Of a stretch of DNA of 64,000 nucleotides, positions 25,425 through 33,435 are shown one piece after another; positions within the stretch are counted from its first letter, which is position 1, and each line of letters starts with the position of its first letter. Made by a program: the position numbers and the translations under genes. The DNA is from JADGGM01 sp035277485 (GTDB taxonomy: Bacteria; Gemmatimonadota; Gemmatimonadetes; Gemmatimonadales; Gemmatimonadaceae), in NCBI GenBank assembly GCA_035277485.1, contig DATEKK010000109.1, forward strand, positions 62,001 to 126,000. The letters run 5' to 3'. The notes under the pieces are model-generated. The model ran no database searches and was not told where the DNA came from. It worked only from the letters and a program-made list of their open reading frames with translations.

Positions 25425-27710
25425 ATGCTCGTCTGGGTCGGCGTTTTCGTTGCGCTCAACTGCGCGACACCCGCGCAAGACACCGTGCACATGGTGCAGC
25501 GCGACACACCACTCGTCGCGACGCCGGCGCAGGTCGCAAATGCGTACGAGGATGCTGCCGCGCGCGCACTCGTGGCGCGCGCACGGGCGGCGAGAGTGAG
25601 TCAGGATTCATCGCTCACGGCATACGATGCTACGGCGAAGCGGCGCTTCACGGTGAATTTCGGACTCGGCGCAAGCGGACCCGAGCGACTGCTCATTCGC
25701 AGCGAGGGCGCCTCGCGCGTGCGATGGCGCCGCGGAGTGGGCGCGCACATCGACGTGCTCGCGGCGCGCACCGCCATTCCCCTCGCGTATTCTGGTGCAC
25801 GCGTGCTGTCCGACATGCTCGACGACAACCCGGTTCCGTACTTTCCGGGCCGCGAAGGATTGGTCGGATTCTCCGAGGTCGTGCGGTCGCGCAACCGGCG
25901 TCAGTCGCCGATGATCCACCCCCTCGAGGACGGCGCCGAGTCGGTGTATCGCTATGCGGCGGGCGACTCGGTGTCGTTGGCGTTTCCGGACGGGCGGACC
26001 ATCCGGTTGCGCGAGATCCGCGTGATTCCGCGCGGACCGCGGTACGACCTCATCGTCGGCTCGCTCTGGATCGATGAATCGTCCGGACAGATCGTGCGCG
26101 CGGTCTATCGGCCCGCGGCCGAGATGGACATCGCGCAGATGGCGCGCGACGATGACCCGCACGCGTTCGACGATGTTCCGACGTTAGTCAAGCCGTTGGT
26201 CTTTCCCATGAGCGCGACGATTTCGGCGTTCATCGTCGAGTACGGCCTGGTGGACGAGCGGTGGTGGATGCCGCGCGTGCAGACGATCGAGGGGCGCGCG
26301 CGGATCGGCCCAACACACGCGACGTTTTCCGTCGAGCAGACGTTCCGGTACGCGAGCGTGAACGTGGCCGACTCGCTGCCGCCGATCGCCGTGACGGTTC
26401 TCAGCGACTCGGCGCGCGCGGCGCGGCGCGATTCGATTCGCGCGGCGCGGCGGGAGGCGCGGCGCCGCGGGGGGGAGGATCCGGACATGGCGTCCATCGA
26501 CTGCCCGCGCGGCGACACGCTCGTTAGGCGTCAGATGCGCCACGATGGCGCGCTGCCCATCGAGATCCGGATTCCGTGCGACACGGCGGCGCTCGCGCAC
26601 TCGCCGGAGCTGCCGCCGTCGATTTTCGACTCGGGCGAGGAGACGTTCGGCGTGCCCGACCGCGGCGCGGTGCTCAAGTCGCTCGGGCTCGGCGTGCAAC
26701 CCGGATGGCATCCGGGGGCGCCGTCGCTGCACTACGGCGTGCAGGACGGGCTCGTCCGCTACAATCGCGTGGAAGGCCTCTCGTTAGGCGCCCGCCTCGA
26801 TGAGGTCCTCGGCGCCGGCTACTCGGCGAGCCTGACGGGAAGGTTGGGCGTGGCGGACCTGCAGCCGGGATTCGATCTCCAGGCGCGGCGGTCGGACGGC
26901 GTGCGGACGCTGTCGCTGGGCGTGTATCGGCGGCTCGTCCCGGTCGATCCGTGGGGCGATCCGCTCTCGCTCGGCAGCTCGATCGGGAATCTGACGTTGG
27001 GCAGCGACGATGCGTTCTACTATCGGTCATGGGGAGTGGAGCTCGGCGGCCGCCGCGATGGATCGGCGACGATCACCTGGCGCGCGTTTGCCGAAGAGCA
27101 GCGCAACGCGGACGTCAACACGCAGTTCTCGATCTACCATGCGTTCGGCGCGCGCGATGGCGCGCCGGCGAACATCCGCGCGGCGCGCGCGGGCGAAGCC
27201 GGCGGCACGGTGGCGCTGCACGACGAGTTCGGGTTGGATCCGCTCGGGTGGCGATTCGCCGTGGGCGCGTCACTGGAAGGAGCCGGCGGCACGTTCGACT
27301 ATGGACGCGGGTCGGTCGATGCGTCGGTGTCGCGCGGGTTAGGCGAGAGCTGGGCGGCGTCGATGACCGCAAGCGCGGGCACGAGCGTCGGAACCGTTCC
27401 GCCGCAACGACTCTGGTACCTGGGCGGCACGCAGACCGTGCGCGGTCAGGTCAGGGGCGCAGAGGCAGGTGACGCGTACTGGTTCACGCGAACCGAGCTC
27501 TCGTATGGACTGGTGGCGGTGCGTCCGACCGTGTTCTACGACCTGGGCTGGGCGGGACCGCGGGGCGATTGGACGTCGCCCGGACGCCCGATCAGCGGGG
27601 CCGGCGTCGGGGTCTCGTTACTGGACGGACTGCTGCACGTCGACCTGGCGCACGGTATCCAGCCGTCGCGGTCGTGGCGTGGGGCCATGTACCTGGACGC
27701 CCGCTTCTGA
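25425..27710 (+). CDS. Large exported protein with C-terminal outer-membrane barrel
   Basis: From ATG 25425 the protein has 761 residues and a signal peptide (M-L-V-W-V-G-V-F-V-A-L-N-C-A-T-P-A-Q). The region of residues 20-450 is a soluble domain without a family I can name. Around residue 340 it has an Arg/Ala-rich stretch, R-A-A-R-R-D-S-I-R-A-A-R-R-E-A-R-R. The last 250 residues show alternating polar/apolar strands, L-G-G-T-Q-T-V-R-G-Q, and a terminal Phe. These are typical of Omp85/FhaC-like beta-barrels inserted by the BAM complex. It diverges from the M20 peptidase gene with 102 nt between starts. A role in secretion or surface assembly is possible but not shown. Confidence 0.7.
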   Translation: MLVWVGVFVALNCATPAQDTVHMVQRDTPLVATPAQVANAYEDAAARALVARARAARVSQDSSLTAYDATAKRRFTVNFGLGASGPERLLIRSEGASRVRWRRGVGAHIDVLAARTAIPLAYSGARVLSDMLDDNPVPYFPGREGLVGFSEVVRSRNRRQSPMIHPLEDGAESVYRYAAGDSVSLAFPDGRTIRLREIRVIPRGPRYDLIVGSLWIDESSGQIVRAVYRPAAEMDIAQMARDDDPHAFDDVPTLVKPLVFPMSATISAFIVEYGLVDERWWMPRVQTIEGRARIGPTHATFSVEQTFRYASVNVADSLPPIAVTVLSDSARAARRDSIRAARREARRRGGEDPDMASIDCPRGDTLVRRQMRHDGALPIEIRIPCDTAALAHSPELPPSIFDSGEETFGVPDRGAVLKSLGLGVQPGWHPGAPSLHYGVQDGLVRYNRVEGLSLGARLDEVLGAGYSASLTGRLGVADLQPGFDLQARRSDGVRTLSLGVYRRLVPVDPWGDPLSLGSSIGNLTLGSDDAFYYRSWGVELGGRRDGSATITWRAFAEEQRNADVNTQFSIYHAFGARDGAPANIRAARAGEAGGTVALHDEFGLDPLGWRFAVGASLEGAGGTFDYGRGSVDASVSRGLGESWAASMTASAGTSVGTVPPQRLWYLGGTQTVRGQVRGAEAGDAYWFTRTELSYGLVAVRPTVFYDLGWAGPRGDWTSPGRPISGAGVGVSLLDGLLHVDLAHGIQPSRSWRGAMYLDARF

Positions 27711-27724
27711 AGTCGGACACGGCT

Positions 27725-27825
27725 GGACACGGCCGGACGTAAAGGGCGGACAAGGCCAGACACTGCCGGACACGGCCGGACGTAAAAGGTGGACAAGGCC
27801 GGACACTGCCGGACACGGCCGGACA
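27725..27825 (+). repeat. 43-bp tandem repeat array (2.3 copies) of GGACA-type units
   Basis: Two adjacent 43-bp units (27725-27767 and 27768-27810) match except for a few bases, and a third partial copy starts at 27811. Each unit is made of smaller GGACAnnGCC modules. It begins 14 nt after the barrel-protein stop. Similar modules occur near 4974-5008, 46308-46338 and 53904-54042. Confidence 0.85.
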
Positions 27826-27932
27826 ATAGCCCTACGCGGGCCGACTATTTTTCGGGTGTTAACCGTGCCCGCTCACGCATAACTTCGTGCGGGCGCTCGG
27901 CCTGGATTCCATAGCCTAAGCGCGGATACACA

Positions 27933-28304
27933 ATGCGTCGCAAGATGTGCAAGTCGAAGATTCATCGGGGCACGATCACGGGCGCCGATCTCCAATACGA
28001 GGGCAGCTTGACGCTGGACCGCGACCTCATGGACGCGGCCGATCTCGAGCCGTACGAACAGGTTCAGGTGGTGAACGTGAACACGGGGTCGCGCCTCGAG
28101 ACGTACGTGATCGAAGGCGAGCGGGGCAGTGGCACCATCCAGCTCAACGGCGCGGCAGCGCGCATGGGGGCCGTGGGTGATCCGGTCATCGTCATGAGTT
28201 ACGCCGACTACGACGAGAGCGAGCTCGCGACGTTTGCGCCACGTGTGGTGTTCGTGGACGAGCGGAACCGGGTGGTCAAAGGACGGATCCGGCGCGCCAA
28301 GTAG
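27933..28304 (+). CDS. panD: Aspartate 1-decarboxylase proenzyme
   Basis: The 123-residue protein is the pyruvoyl enzyme that makes beta-alanine for pantothenate and coenzyme A. The self-cleavage site is Gly24-Ser25 in Y-E-G-S-L-T, exactly where it is in E. coli PanD; Lys9, Tyr22 and the H-R-G-T-I-T motif are also in place. The C-terminal part contains the conserved L-N-G-A-A-A-R and V-I-V-M-S-Y. After cleavage Ser25 becomes the pyruvoyl group. It stands alone; no other pantothenate genes are next to it. The C-terminus is a few residues longer and basic (R-I-R-R-A-K). Confidence 0.97.
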   Translation: MRRKMCKSKIHRGTITGADLQYEGSLTLDRDLMDAADLEPYEQVQVVNVNTGSRLETYVIEGERGSGTIQLNGAAARMGAVGDPVIVMSYADYDESELATFAPRVVFVDERNRVVKGRIRRAK

Positions 28305-28498
28305 GTCCGTCGGCGCGACCGTCGGTCGTGTCGCAAGCGTTACATCGCGCGGCGGCGCGTCGTCGAAAGAACACGCCAGCACGCTGCAGCAATCGCCCGG
28401 TTGCCGAAACGTCGCAAGCGCTTTCGTCGCTCAGCCCCGAGCGACGTGCGCCGGCATCTGCGCTCCACCTCATGGCGTTCACCACGCAGCCATAGCGG

Positions 28499-29755
28499 AT
28501 GCCAGACGCACACTCGACATCGACGCCGCCACACGCCCACGAGCAGACCAACGCCGAGGTGCTTTTGTGGCAGGGCAAGGTCCGCGCGGGATTCGCGGCC
28601 TTGGCCGGCACGGTCGGGCTGGTTCTGCATCTCACCGGGACAGGTACCCGCTCGCCACGCGTCGCGTTGTTCACGCTGCTCGGCTACCTCGTCATCAACT
28701 TGTGGCTGACTCGCAGCGCGCGCCGCCGCGGCGCAGCGCGCGACTGGATGGTGGGGATCACGATGGCGGCCGATGTGTTGTTCATGCTCGCCATCGCGTA
28801 CCTCTTGATCCCGCCGCGGCACTACGATCGCGTGCTGTTGGGCGGCTTCGCGATTCTGCACCTCACCGAGTTCTACTTCGGCCGCCGCCTCGCGTGGATG
28901 GTGTTAGGCGGGTTGGTCGCGGGCTATCTCGGGCTCGTCGGGAACGCGATCGCGAACGGCGTGCCGCTGTCGTGGACGTCCGAGTTAGGCACGGCGGCCG
29001 TGTTCACGGTGGCGGCGGTCACCTTCATCGTCCACTACAGCAACTTCAACTGGCGCCTCACGGAGATCGTGTCGCTGTTCGACCGGGCGGAGGGCGGCGA
29101 CTTCTCGGGTGAGTACGACGCGGCCGCGGACAAGCGGCCGGACAGCGTGACGCTGGTGGGACGCGCGTACAATCGCGTGCGTCCGCAGCTGGCGAATCTG
29201 GTGATGACGGACGCGCTGAGCGGGTGTCAGAACCGCCGTGGGTTGGAGCAGCAGTTGGCGCGCGAAGTGTCGCGTGCGGCGCGCACGGGTCGCGAGCTGG
29301 CGTTGATCGCGATCGACATCGACCACTTCAAGACCATCAACGATACCTTCGGACACCTGGCGGGCGACGCCGTGATCCAGGAAGTGGGCGAGCTCCTGCG
29401 TTCGGTTGCGCGCACGGGCGATGTGGTGGCGCGTACGGGCGGCGACGAGTTCATGCTGCTCTTGCCGGAGACGAACGCGGCGGGTGCGTTCCGGCTGGCG
29501 ACGCGGATGCGTGAAGAAGTGTCGAAGCGCAAGTTCCAGGGCATCTCGGGCAAGGTTCCCGTCACGGTGAGCATCGGCTTGGTGGCGGACCGCGTGGCCG
29601 ACGAGAACGTGGTGCACGACCTTCATTCGCGCGCGGACGAAGCGTTGTATGCGGCGAAGGATGGCGGCCGGAACCGGGTGAGCATCTGGACGCCTAACTT
29701 GCGGGCGATCGCGGTGCAGCGCGCGGGGCAGGCGCTGATGCGGACGGGGACGTAA
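28499..29755 (+). CDS. Membrane-bound diguanylate cyclase (GGDEF)
   Basis: The 418-residue protein has an N-terminal region with about six membrane helices (residues 28-190) and then a GGDEF domain. The active site reads A-R-T-G-G-D-E-F, and R-T-G-D sits exactly five residues before it, which is the RxxD product-inhibition site. D-I-D-H-F-K-T-I-N-D-T-F-G-H gives the metal and base-binding residues. It should synthesise cyclic di-GMP from two GTP and be feedback-inhibited. Its opposite activity, an HD-GYP phosphodiesterase, is found at the left edge of the window. No partner genes are adjacent. Confidence 0.94.
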   Translation: MPDAHSTSTPPHAHEQTNAEVLLWQGKVRAGFAALAGTVGLVLHLTGTGTRSPRVALFTLLGYLVINLWLTRSARRRGAARDWMVGITMAADVLFMLAIAYLLIPPRHYDRVLLGGFAILHLTEFYFGRRLAWMVLGGLVAGYLGLVGNAIANGVPLSWTSELGTAAVFTVAAVTFIVHYSNFNWRLTEIVSLFDRAEGGDFSGEYDAAADKRPDSVTLVGRAYNRVRPQLANLVMTDALSGCQNRRGLEQQLAREVSRAARTGRELALIAIDIDHFKTINDTFGHLAGDAVIQEVGELLRSVARTGDVVARTGGDEFMLLLPETNAAGAFRLATRMREEVSKRKFQGISGKVPVTVSIGLVADRVADENVVHDLHSRADEALYAAKDGGRNRVSIWTPNLRAIAVQRAGQALMRTGT

Positions 29756-29838
29756 TACGGGGGAAGCGCCGGCTCTCGCCGCCTGGGGGAAGAGGAAAGC
29801 GGGAAGGGGGGCGCATTGCAAGGATCCAGTCAAGTGCG

Positions 29839-29895
29839 TTGACGGTGCGGCTGGCCGATCTTAGACTCTCAGTGGAGACCATATACTGAGAGTCT
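29839..29895 (+). promoter_or_regulatory. Promoter with perfect 11-bp inverted-repeat operator before padR
   Basis: A sigma-70-like pair TTGACG (29839-29844) and TAGACT (29862-29867) is separated by exactly 17 nt. A perfect inverted repeat AGACTCTCAGT-N11-ACTGAGAGTCT (29863-29873 and 29885-29895) overlaps the -10 and the start region and ends 3 nt before the TTG start codon. PadR repressors usually autoregulate through such palindromes. Confidence 0.8.
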
Positions 29896-29898
29896 GAT

Positions 29899-30249
29899 TT
29901 GGCGGCAGAGTCGTTGCCCTTGGTCAAGGGGACGTTGGACGTGCTGGTCCTCAAAGGACTGTCGTGGGGACCCATGCACGGCTTCGAGATCACGTCGTGG
30001 CTCGAAGCGCACTCGGGCGGACGGCTCGATGTCGATGACAGCGCGTTGTACCAGGCGCTGCATCGGATGGAAGAGCGCGGGCTCGTCGACGCCGAGTGGG
30101 GGGTCACCGAGAACAACCGGCGGGCGAGGTATTACCGCGTCACCGCGGCAGGGCGCGCGCATCTCCGTGCGGAGAGCGCACGATGGGTGCGCTATGCGGA
30201 AACGGTGACGAGCATCCTCACGGCGCGACAGCGCGTGGCGCCGGCGTGA
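29899..30249 (+). CDS. PadR family transcriptional regulator
   Basis: The 116-residue protein starts at TTG 29899 (GAGAG 6 nt upstream). It has the PadR winged helix: L-V-K-G-T-L-D-V-L-V-L-K-G-L, P-M-H-G-F-E-I, the D-S-A-L-Y-Q-A-L-H-R-M-E-E-R-G-L-V recognition segment, and W-G-V-T-E-N-N-R-R-A-R-Y-Y-R-V-T wing. The C-terminal helix is short, as in the group linked to large orphan permeases. It is 19 nt from the permease gene and probably controls it; the signal is unknown. Confidence 0.93.
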   Translation: MAAESLPLVKGTLDVLVLKGLSWGPMHGFEITSWLEAHSGGRLDVDDSALYQALHRMEERGLVDAEWGVTENNRRARYYRVTAAGRAHLRAESARWVRYAETVTSILTARQRVAPA

Positions 30250-30268
30250 TGCGCGCGAGAGCCGTCGT

Positions 30269-32953
30269 GTGACCGAGCGACGCATTCGGCGACTGCCCCG
30301 GCTGTCGGCGGGGCGTGATCGCGTGGACGCGGAGATGGACGAGGAAGTCGCGTTCCATCTCGAGTCGCGCATCGAACAGCTGGTGCGCCTCGGGCGTACG
30401 CCGGACGAAGCGCGCGCGGAGGCGCTCGAGCGCTTCGGGCCGATCGAGCAAGCCACGCAGCGATTGCGTGCGTCGGCGGCGCAGCGGGAACGGCGGCGCG
30501 CGTGGCGCGAGCGGTTGCACGCCATCGAACGCGAGGTGCGACACAGCGTCCGGTCGCTCGGGCGGAATCCCGTATTCACGGTGGCGGCGGTGCTCACGCT
30601 GGCGTTGGGCATTGGCGCGAACGCGGCGGTGGCCGGCCTCGTGCGGGCGGTGCTGCTGCGGACGCCGCCGTACGCGTCGCCATCGCGGCTGACGATGGTC
30701 TTTCAGCGCTTGCCTGCGTTAGGCGGCAGCGGAAACCGGTTGGGCGCGTCGCTCCCCGAATTCGTGGACTATCGCGACCGGAATCGGGTGTTCTCCTCGA
30801 TGGCCGGGTTCGAGAGCATCGACCTCGACCTGACGGGTGACGGCCCGCCCGAACGCCTCGCCGCCGCACGGATCACCTCCAATCTCTTCACGACCCTCGG
30901 CGTTAGGCCTTTCGTTGGGCGCGATTTCACGGCGGCGGACGGGCAGGAAGGCGCGGGGAAGGTCGCCATCCTCGGCTACGCGCTGTGGCAGAGCCGGTTC
31001 GGGTCGGACCGATCGGTGATCGGACGAACCGTACGGCTCGACGAACAATCGTTCACGGTGGTCGGTGTGATGCCGCGCGGATTCCAGTTCCCGTGGCCCG
31101 GCATGCCGCTCTCCGACAAGGCCGACCTGTGGACGCCGCTCGTGTTCACGCGCGCCGAGCTTGCGGCGCGCGCCGAGAGCTACGACGTGCGAATGGTGGC
31201 GCGATTGGCGCCGGGAGTCACAGTCGAGCAGGCCCGAGCGGATGTCACGCGCATCGTCGATGCATTTCGCCGCGAATATCCCGCCATCTACGCGGGAAAC
31301 GTGCAGACCATGGCCACCGTGGACGGCCTGGTATCCGATGCGCGGGCGGACGCGCGTCCGTTGCTCCTCGCGCTGGCCGGCGCGGTGGTGGTCGTGCTCC
31401 TCATCGCGTGCGCGAACGCGGCGCATTTACTGCTCGCGCGCGCGGTGTCGCGGCGGCCGGAGATGGCGCTGCGGCGTGCGTTAGGCGCTGGCTCGGCCCA
31501 CGTCATCGGGCAGGCGCTGACCGAGGCGCTGCTGCTCGCGGCGGCCGGCGGCGCCGTCGGCATCGGGCTCGCTGTTGCGTTAGTCGAGGTGATTCGACGG
31601 TTCGGACCCGGCAACATCGCCGGGCTCGCGCAGGCGCGCGTCGACGGACTGGTGCTCGCGTTCACGGCGGTCCTGGCGTTGGTCACCGCGCTCGTGTGCG
31701 GCGTGGTGCCGGCGCTGCGCTCGGCGTCCAGCGACGCGGGCGAGACGCTCAAGTCGGGGCGGCGGGATGTGGGCGGCGGACATGCGCGGCGGGGGCTGCG
31801 CAGTGCGCTCGTGGTATTCGAGGCGGCGAGCGCGATGGTGCTGGTGGTGAGCGCCGGACTGCTCGTGCGTAGCTTGATTCGCGTGCTCGAGGTGCCGCCG
31901 GGGTTCGATCCGGACGGCGTCGTCGTGGCGCGCACGACGTTCGATTATCACCGCTACGCGAGCGATGACAAACGGCGCACGGCCGAGCGATCGATTCTCG
32001 AGCGGCTGCGCGCGCTGCGGGGCGCGGAGGCGGTGGGCTTCACGACGCACCTGCCCATGGCGGACGAGCGCCAGATCGGATTCACGGTGGACGGCCGCGA
32101 TCCCAACGAGTACCACTGGGCCGACAACGCGCTCGTGGGCGACGCGTATTTCCGCGTGATGCGCATTCCACTGCTGCGCGGCCGGACGTTCGGGCCGGCG
32201 GATCTGCCCAACGCCCCGTGGTCGGCGGTGATCAACGAGAGCATGGCCAAGCAGTACTGGCCTAACGGAGACGCGGTGGGCCGTGTGGTGCGGTGGGGCG
32301 GCCGGCCGCTCACGATCGTGGGCGTGGTGGGGGACGTGCGGGTGGGCGGTCTCGACGCGCCGGTGCAGCCGACGATTTATGGGTCGGCGTTCCAGCTCCA
32401 GAGCGGCGCAACCCAATTCGCGGTGTTCATCGTGCGGACGCCGTCCGATCCGCACGCGATGCTCGATGCGATGCAGCGCGTGATCTGGTCGGTGGACGCC
32501 GGCTTGCCGGTGTTCGGCGGCACGACGCTCGGCGACGTGGTGTCGCGATCGATAGCCACGCGCCGGTTTCTCGTGTGGCTGCTCACCGGGTTCGCCGCGG
32601 CGGCGGTGGCGCTCGCGGTCGTGGGTCTCTACGGCGTGCTGTCCTATTCTGTCGCCCAACGGACGCCGGAGCTGGGCGTGCGTGTTGCGTTAGGCGCGCG
32701 GCCGGGCGATGTCTCGCGGCTCGTGGTGCGCGACGGGATCCGGCTTGCGGGTGGGGGGATCGTGATCGGCGCGGCGGCCGCGGCCGGCGCGGGCGCCGCG
32801 ATCGCGCGGCTGCTGTTCGATACCGGGCCCTTCGACCCGGTGACCTACATCGGGGGCGCTGCCGTGCTGGCGGGCGCATCGCTGCTGGCGTGCTGGATTC
32901 CGGCCTGGCGGGCGGCGCGGCTCGATCCGCTAACGGCGCTGCGGGCGGAGTAG
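30269..32953 (+). CDS. Tandem FtsX/MacB-type orphan permease, PadR-linked (ADOP)
   Basis: The 894-residue protein begins with a cytosolic helical domain (D-E-E-V-A-F-H-L-E-S-R-I-E-Q-L-V-R-L-G, then A-R-A-E-A-L-E-R-F-G) that is typical of acidobacterial-type duplicated orphan permeases. Two MacB-core/FtsX units follow, with the helices V-V-V-V-L-L-I-A-C-A-N-A-A-H-L-L-L-A-R-A and V-G-L-Y-G-V-L-S-Y-S-V-A-Q-R-T. The end is the conserved P-A-W-R-A-A-R-L-D-P-L-T-A-L-R-A-E. No ATPase gene is close by. These proteins probably act as mechanotransmission permeases in lipoprotein or peptide export, but their substrates are unknown. Confidence 0.88.
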   Translation: MTERRIRRLPRLSAGRDRVDAEMDEEVAFHLESRIEQLVRLGRTPDEARAEALERFGPIEQATQRLRASAAQRERRRAWRERLHAIEREVRHSVRSLGRNPVFTVAAVLTLALGIGANAAVAGLVRAVLLRTPPYASPSRLTMVFQRLPALGGSGNRLGASLPEFVDYRDRNRVFSSMAGFESIDLDLTGDGPPERLAAARITSNLFTTLGVRPFVGRDFTAADGQEGAGKVAILGYALWQSRFGSDRSVIGRTVRLDEQSFTVVGVMPRGFQFPWPGMPLSDKADLWTPLVFTRAELAARAESYDVRMVARLAPGVTVEQARADVTRIVDAFRREYPAIYAGNVQTMATVDGLVSDARADARPLLLALAGAVVVVLLIACANAAHLLLARAVSRRPEMALRRALGAGSAHVIGQALTEALLLAAAGGAVGIGLAVALVEVIRRFGPGNIAGLAQARVDGLVLAFTAVLALVTALVCGVVPALRSASSDAGETLKSGRRDVGGGHARRGLRSALVVFEAASAMVLVVSAGLLVRSLIRVLEVPPGFDPDGVVVARTTFDYHRYASDDKRRTAERSILERLRALRGAEAVGFTTHLPMADERQIGFTVDGRDPNEYHWADNALVGDAYFRVMRIPLLRGRTFGPADLPNAPWSAVINESMAKQYWPNGDAVGRVVRWGGRPLTIVGVVGDVRVGGLDAPVQPTIYGSAFQLQSGATQFAVFIVRTPSDPHAMLDAMQRVIWSVDAGLPVFGGTTLGDVVSRSIATRRFLVWLLTGFAAAAVALAVVGLYGVLSYSVAQRTPELGVRVALGARPGDVSRLVVRDGIRLAGGGIVIGAAAAAGAGAAIARLLFDTGPFDPVTYIGGAAVLAGASLLACWIPAWRAARLDPLTALRAE

Positions 32954-33023
32954 GCGGCGGTCCCCCCCACGGGGGATGTGTGCGGGCGGATCTTGACGCC
33001 GGTTCGCGGAGCCGTTAGTCCTT

Positions 33024-33034
33024 ACAGAACCTGT
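33024..33034. promoter_or_regulatory. Candidate operator before the second padR
   Basis: A short inverted repeat ACAG-AAC-CTGT overlaps a TATAGA -10-like element about 60 nt before the PadR start codon. It is much shorter than the palindrome at the first padR gene, and no good -35 was found. Confidence 0.3.
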
Positions 33035-33092
33035 ATAGAGTGCACACCGCCGCGGCCGCGCGGTCGGTGTGTCTCCCGGCTCGGACTGGGCG

Positions 33093-33425
33093 ATGGCGAA
33101 ACCGCTCGCTGTTCTCCGCGGGACATTGGACGTGCTCGTGCTCCGGGCGCTCGTCGCGTCACCCATGCATGGATTCGAGATCACCGCGTGGATCGAGGAG
33201 TGCGCGAACGGCAATCTCGACGTGGTCGACAGTGCCTTGTATCAGGCGCTGTACCGATTGGAGGCCCGCCGGCTCGTGGCCGCCGAGTGGGGTGTGACCG
33301 ACAACAATCGACGCGCGCGATATTACCATCTCACGTCCGCAGGGCGCGCTCACCTCAAGGCAGAGATCGCCGACTGGCATCGCTACGCGCGAACCGTCAG
33401 TGCGATTCTGGCCCAGCCCGCCTAA
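33093..33425 (+). CDS. PadR family transcriptional regulator (second copy)
   Basis: Starting at ATG 33093 (M-A-K-P-L-A-V-L-R-G-T-L-D-V-L-V-L) the protein has 110 residues and is closely similar to the PadR at 29899, including P-M-H-G-F-E-I and W-G-V-T-D-N-N-R-R-A-R-Y-Y. The two PadR/permease pairs therefore look like an ancient tandem duplication. Its TAA stop lies in a GCCTAAC word (33420-33426). A GTG start at 33069 is possible but adds residues not seen in the first copy. Confidence 0.92.
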   Translation: MAKPLAVLRGTLDVLVLRALVASPMHGFEITAWIEECANGNLDVVDSALYQALYRLEARRLVAAEWGVTDNNRRARYYHLTSAGRAHLKAEIADWHRYARTVSAILAQPA

Positions 33426-33435
33426 CGAGGCGTCC

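Noticed and set aside
27725..27825. Possible CRISPR array
   Set aside because: Repeats are directly adjacent with no unique spacers, and no cas genes were seen.
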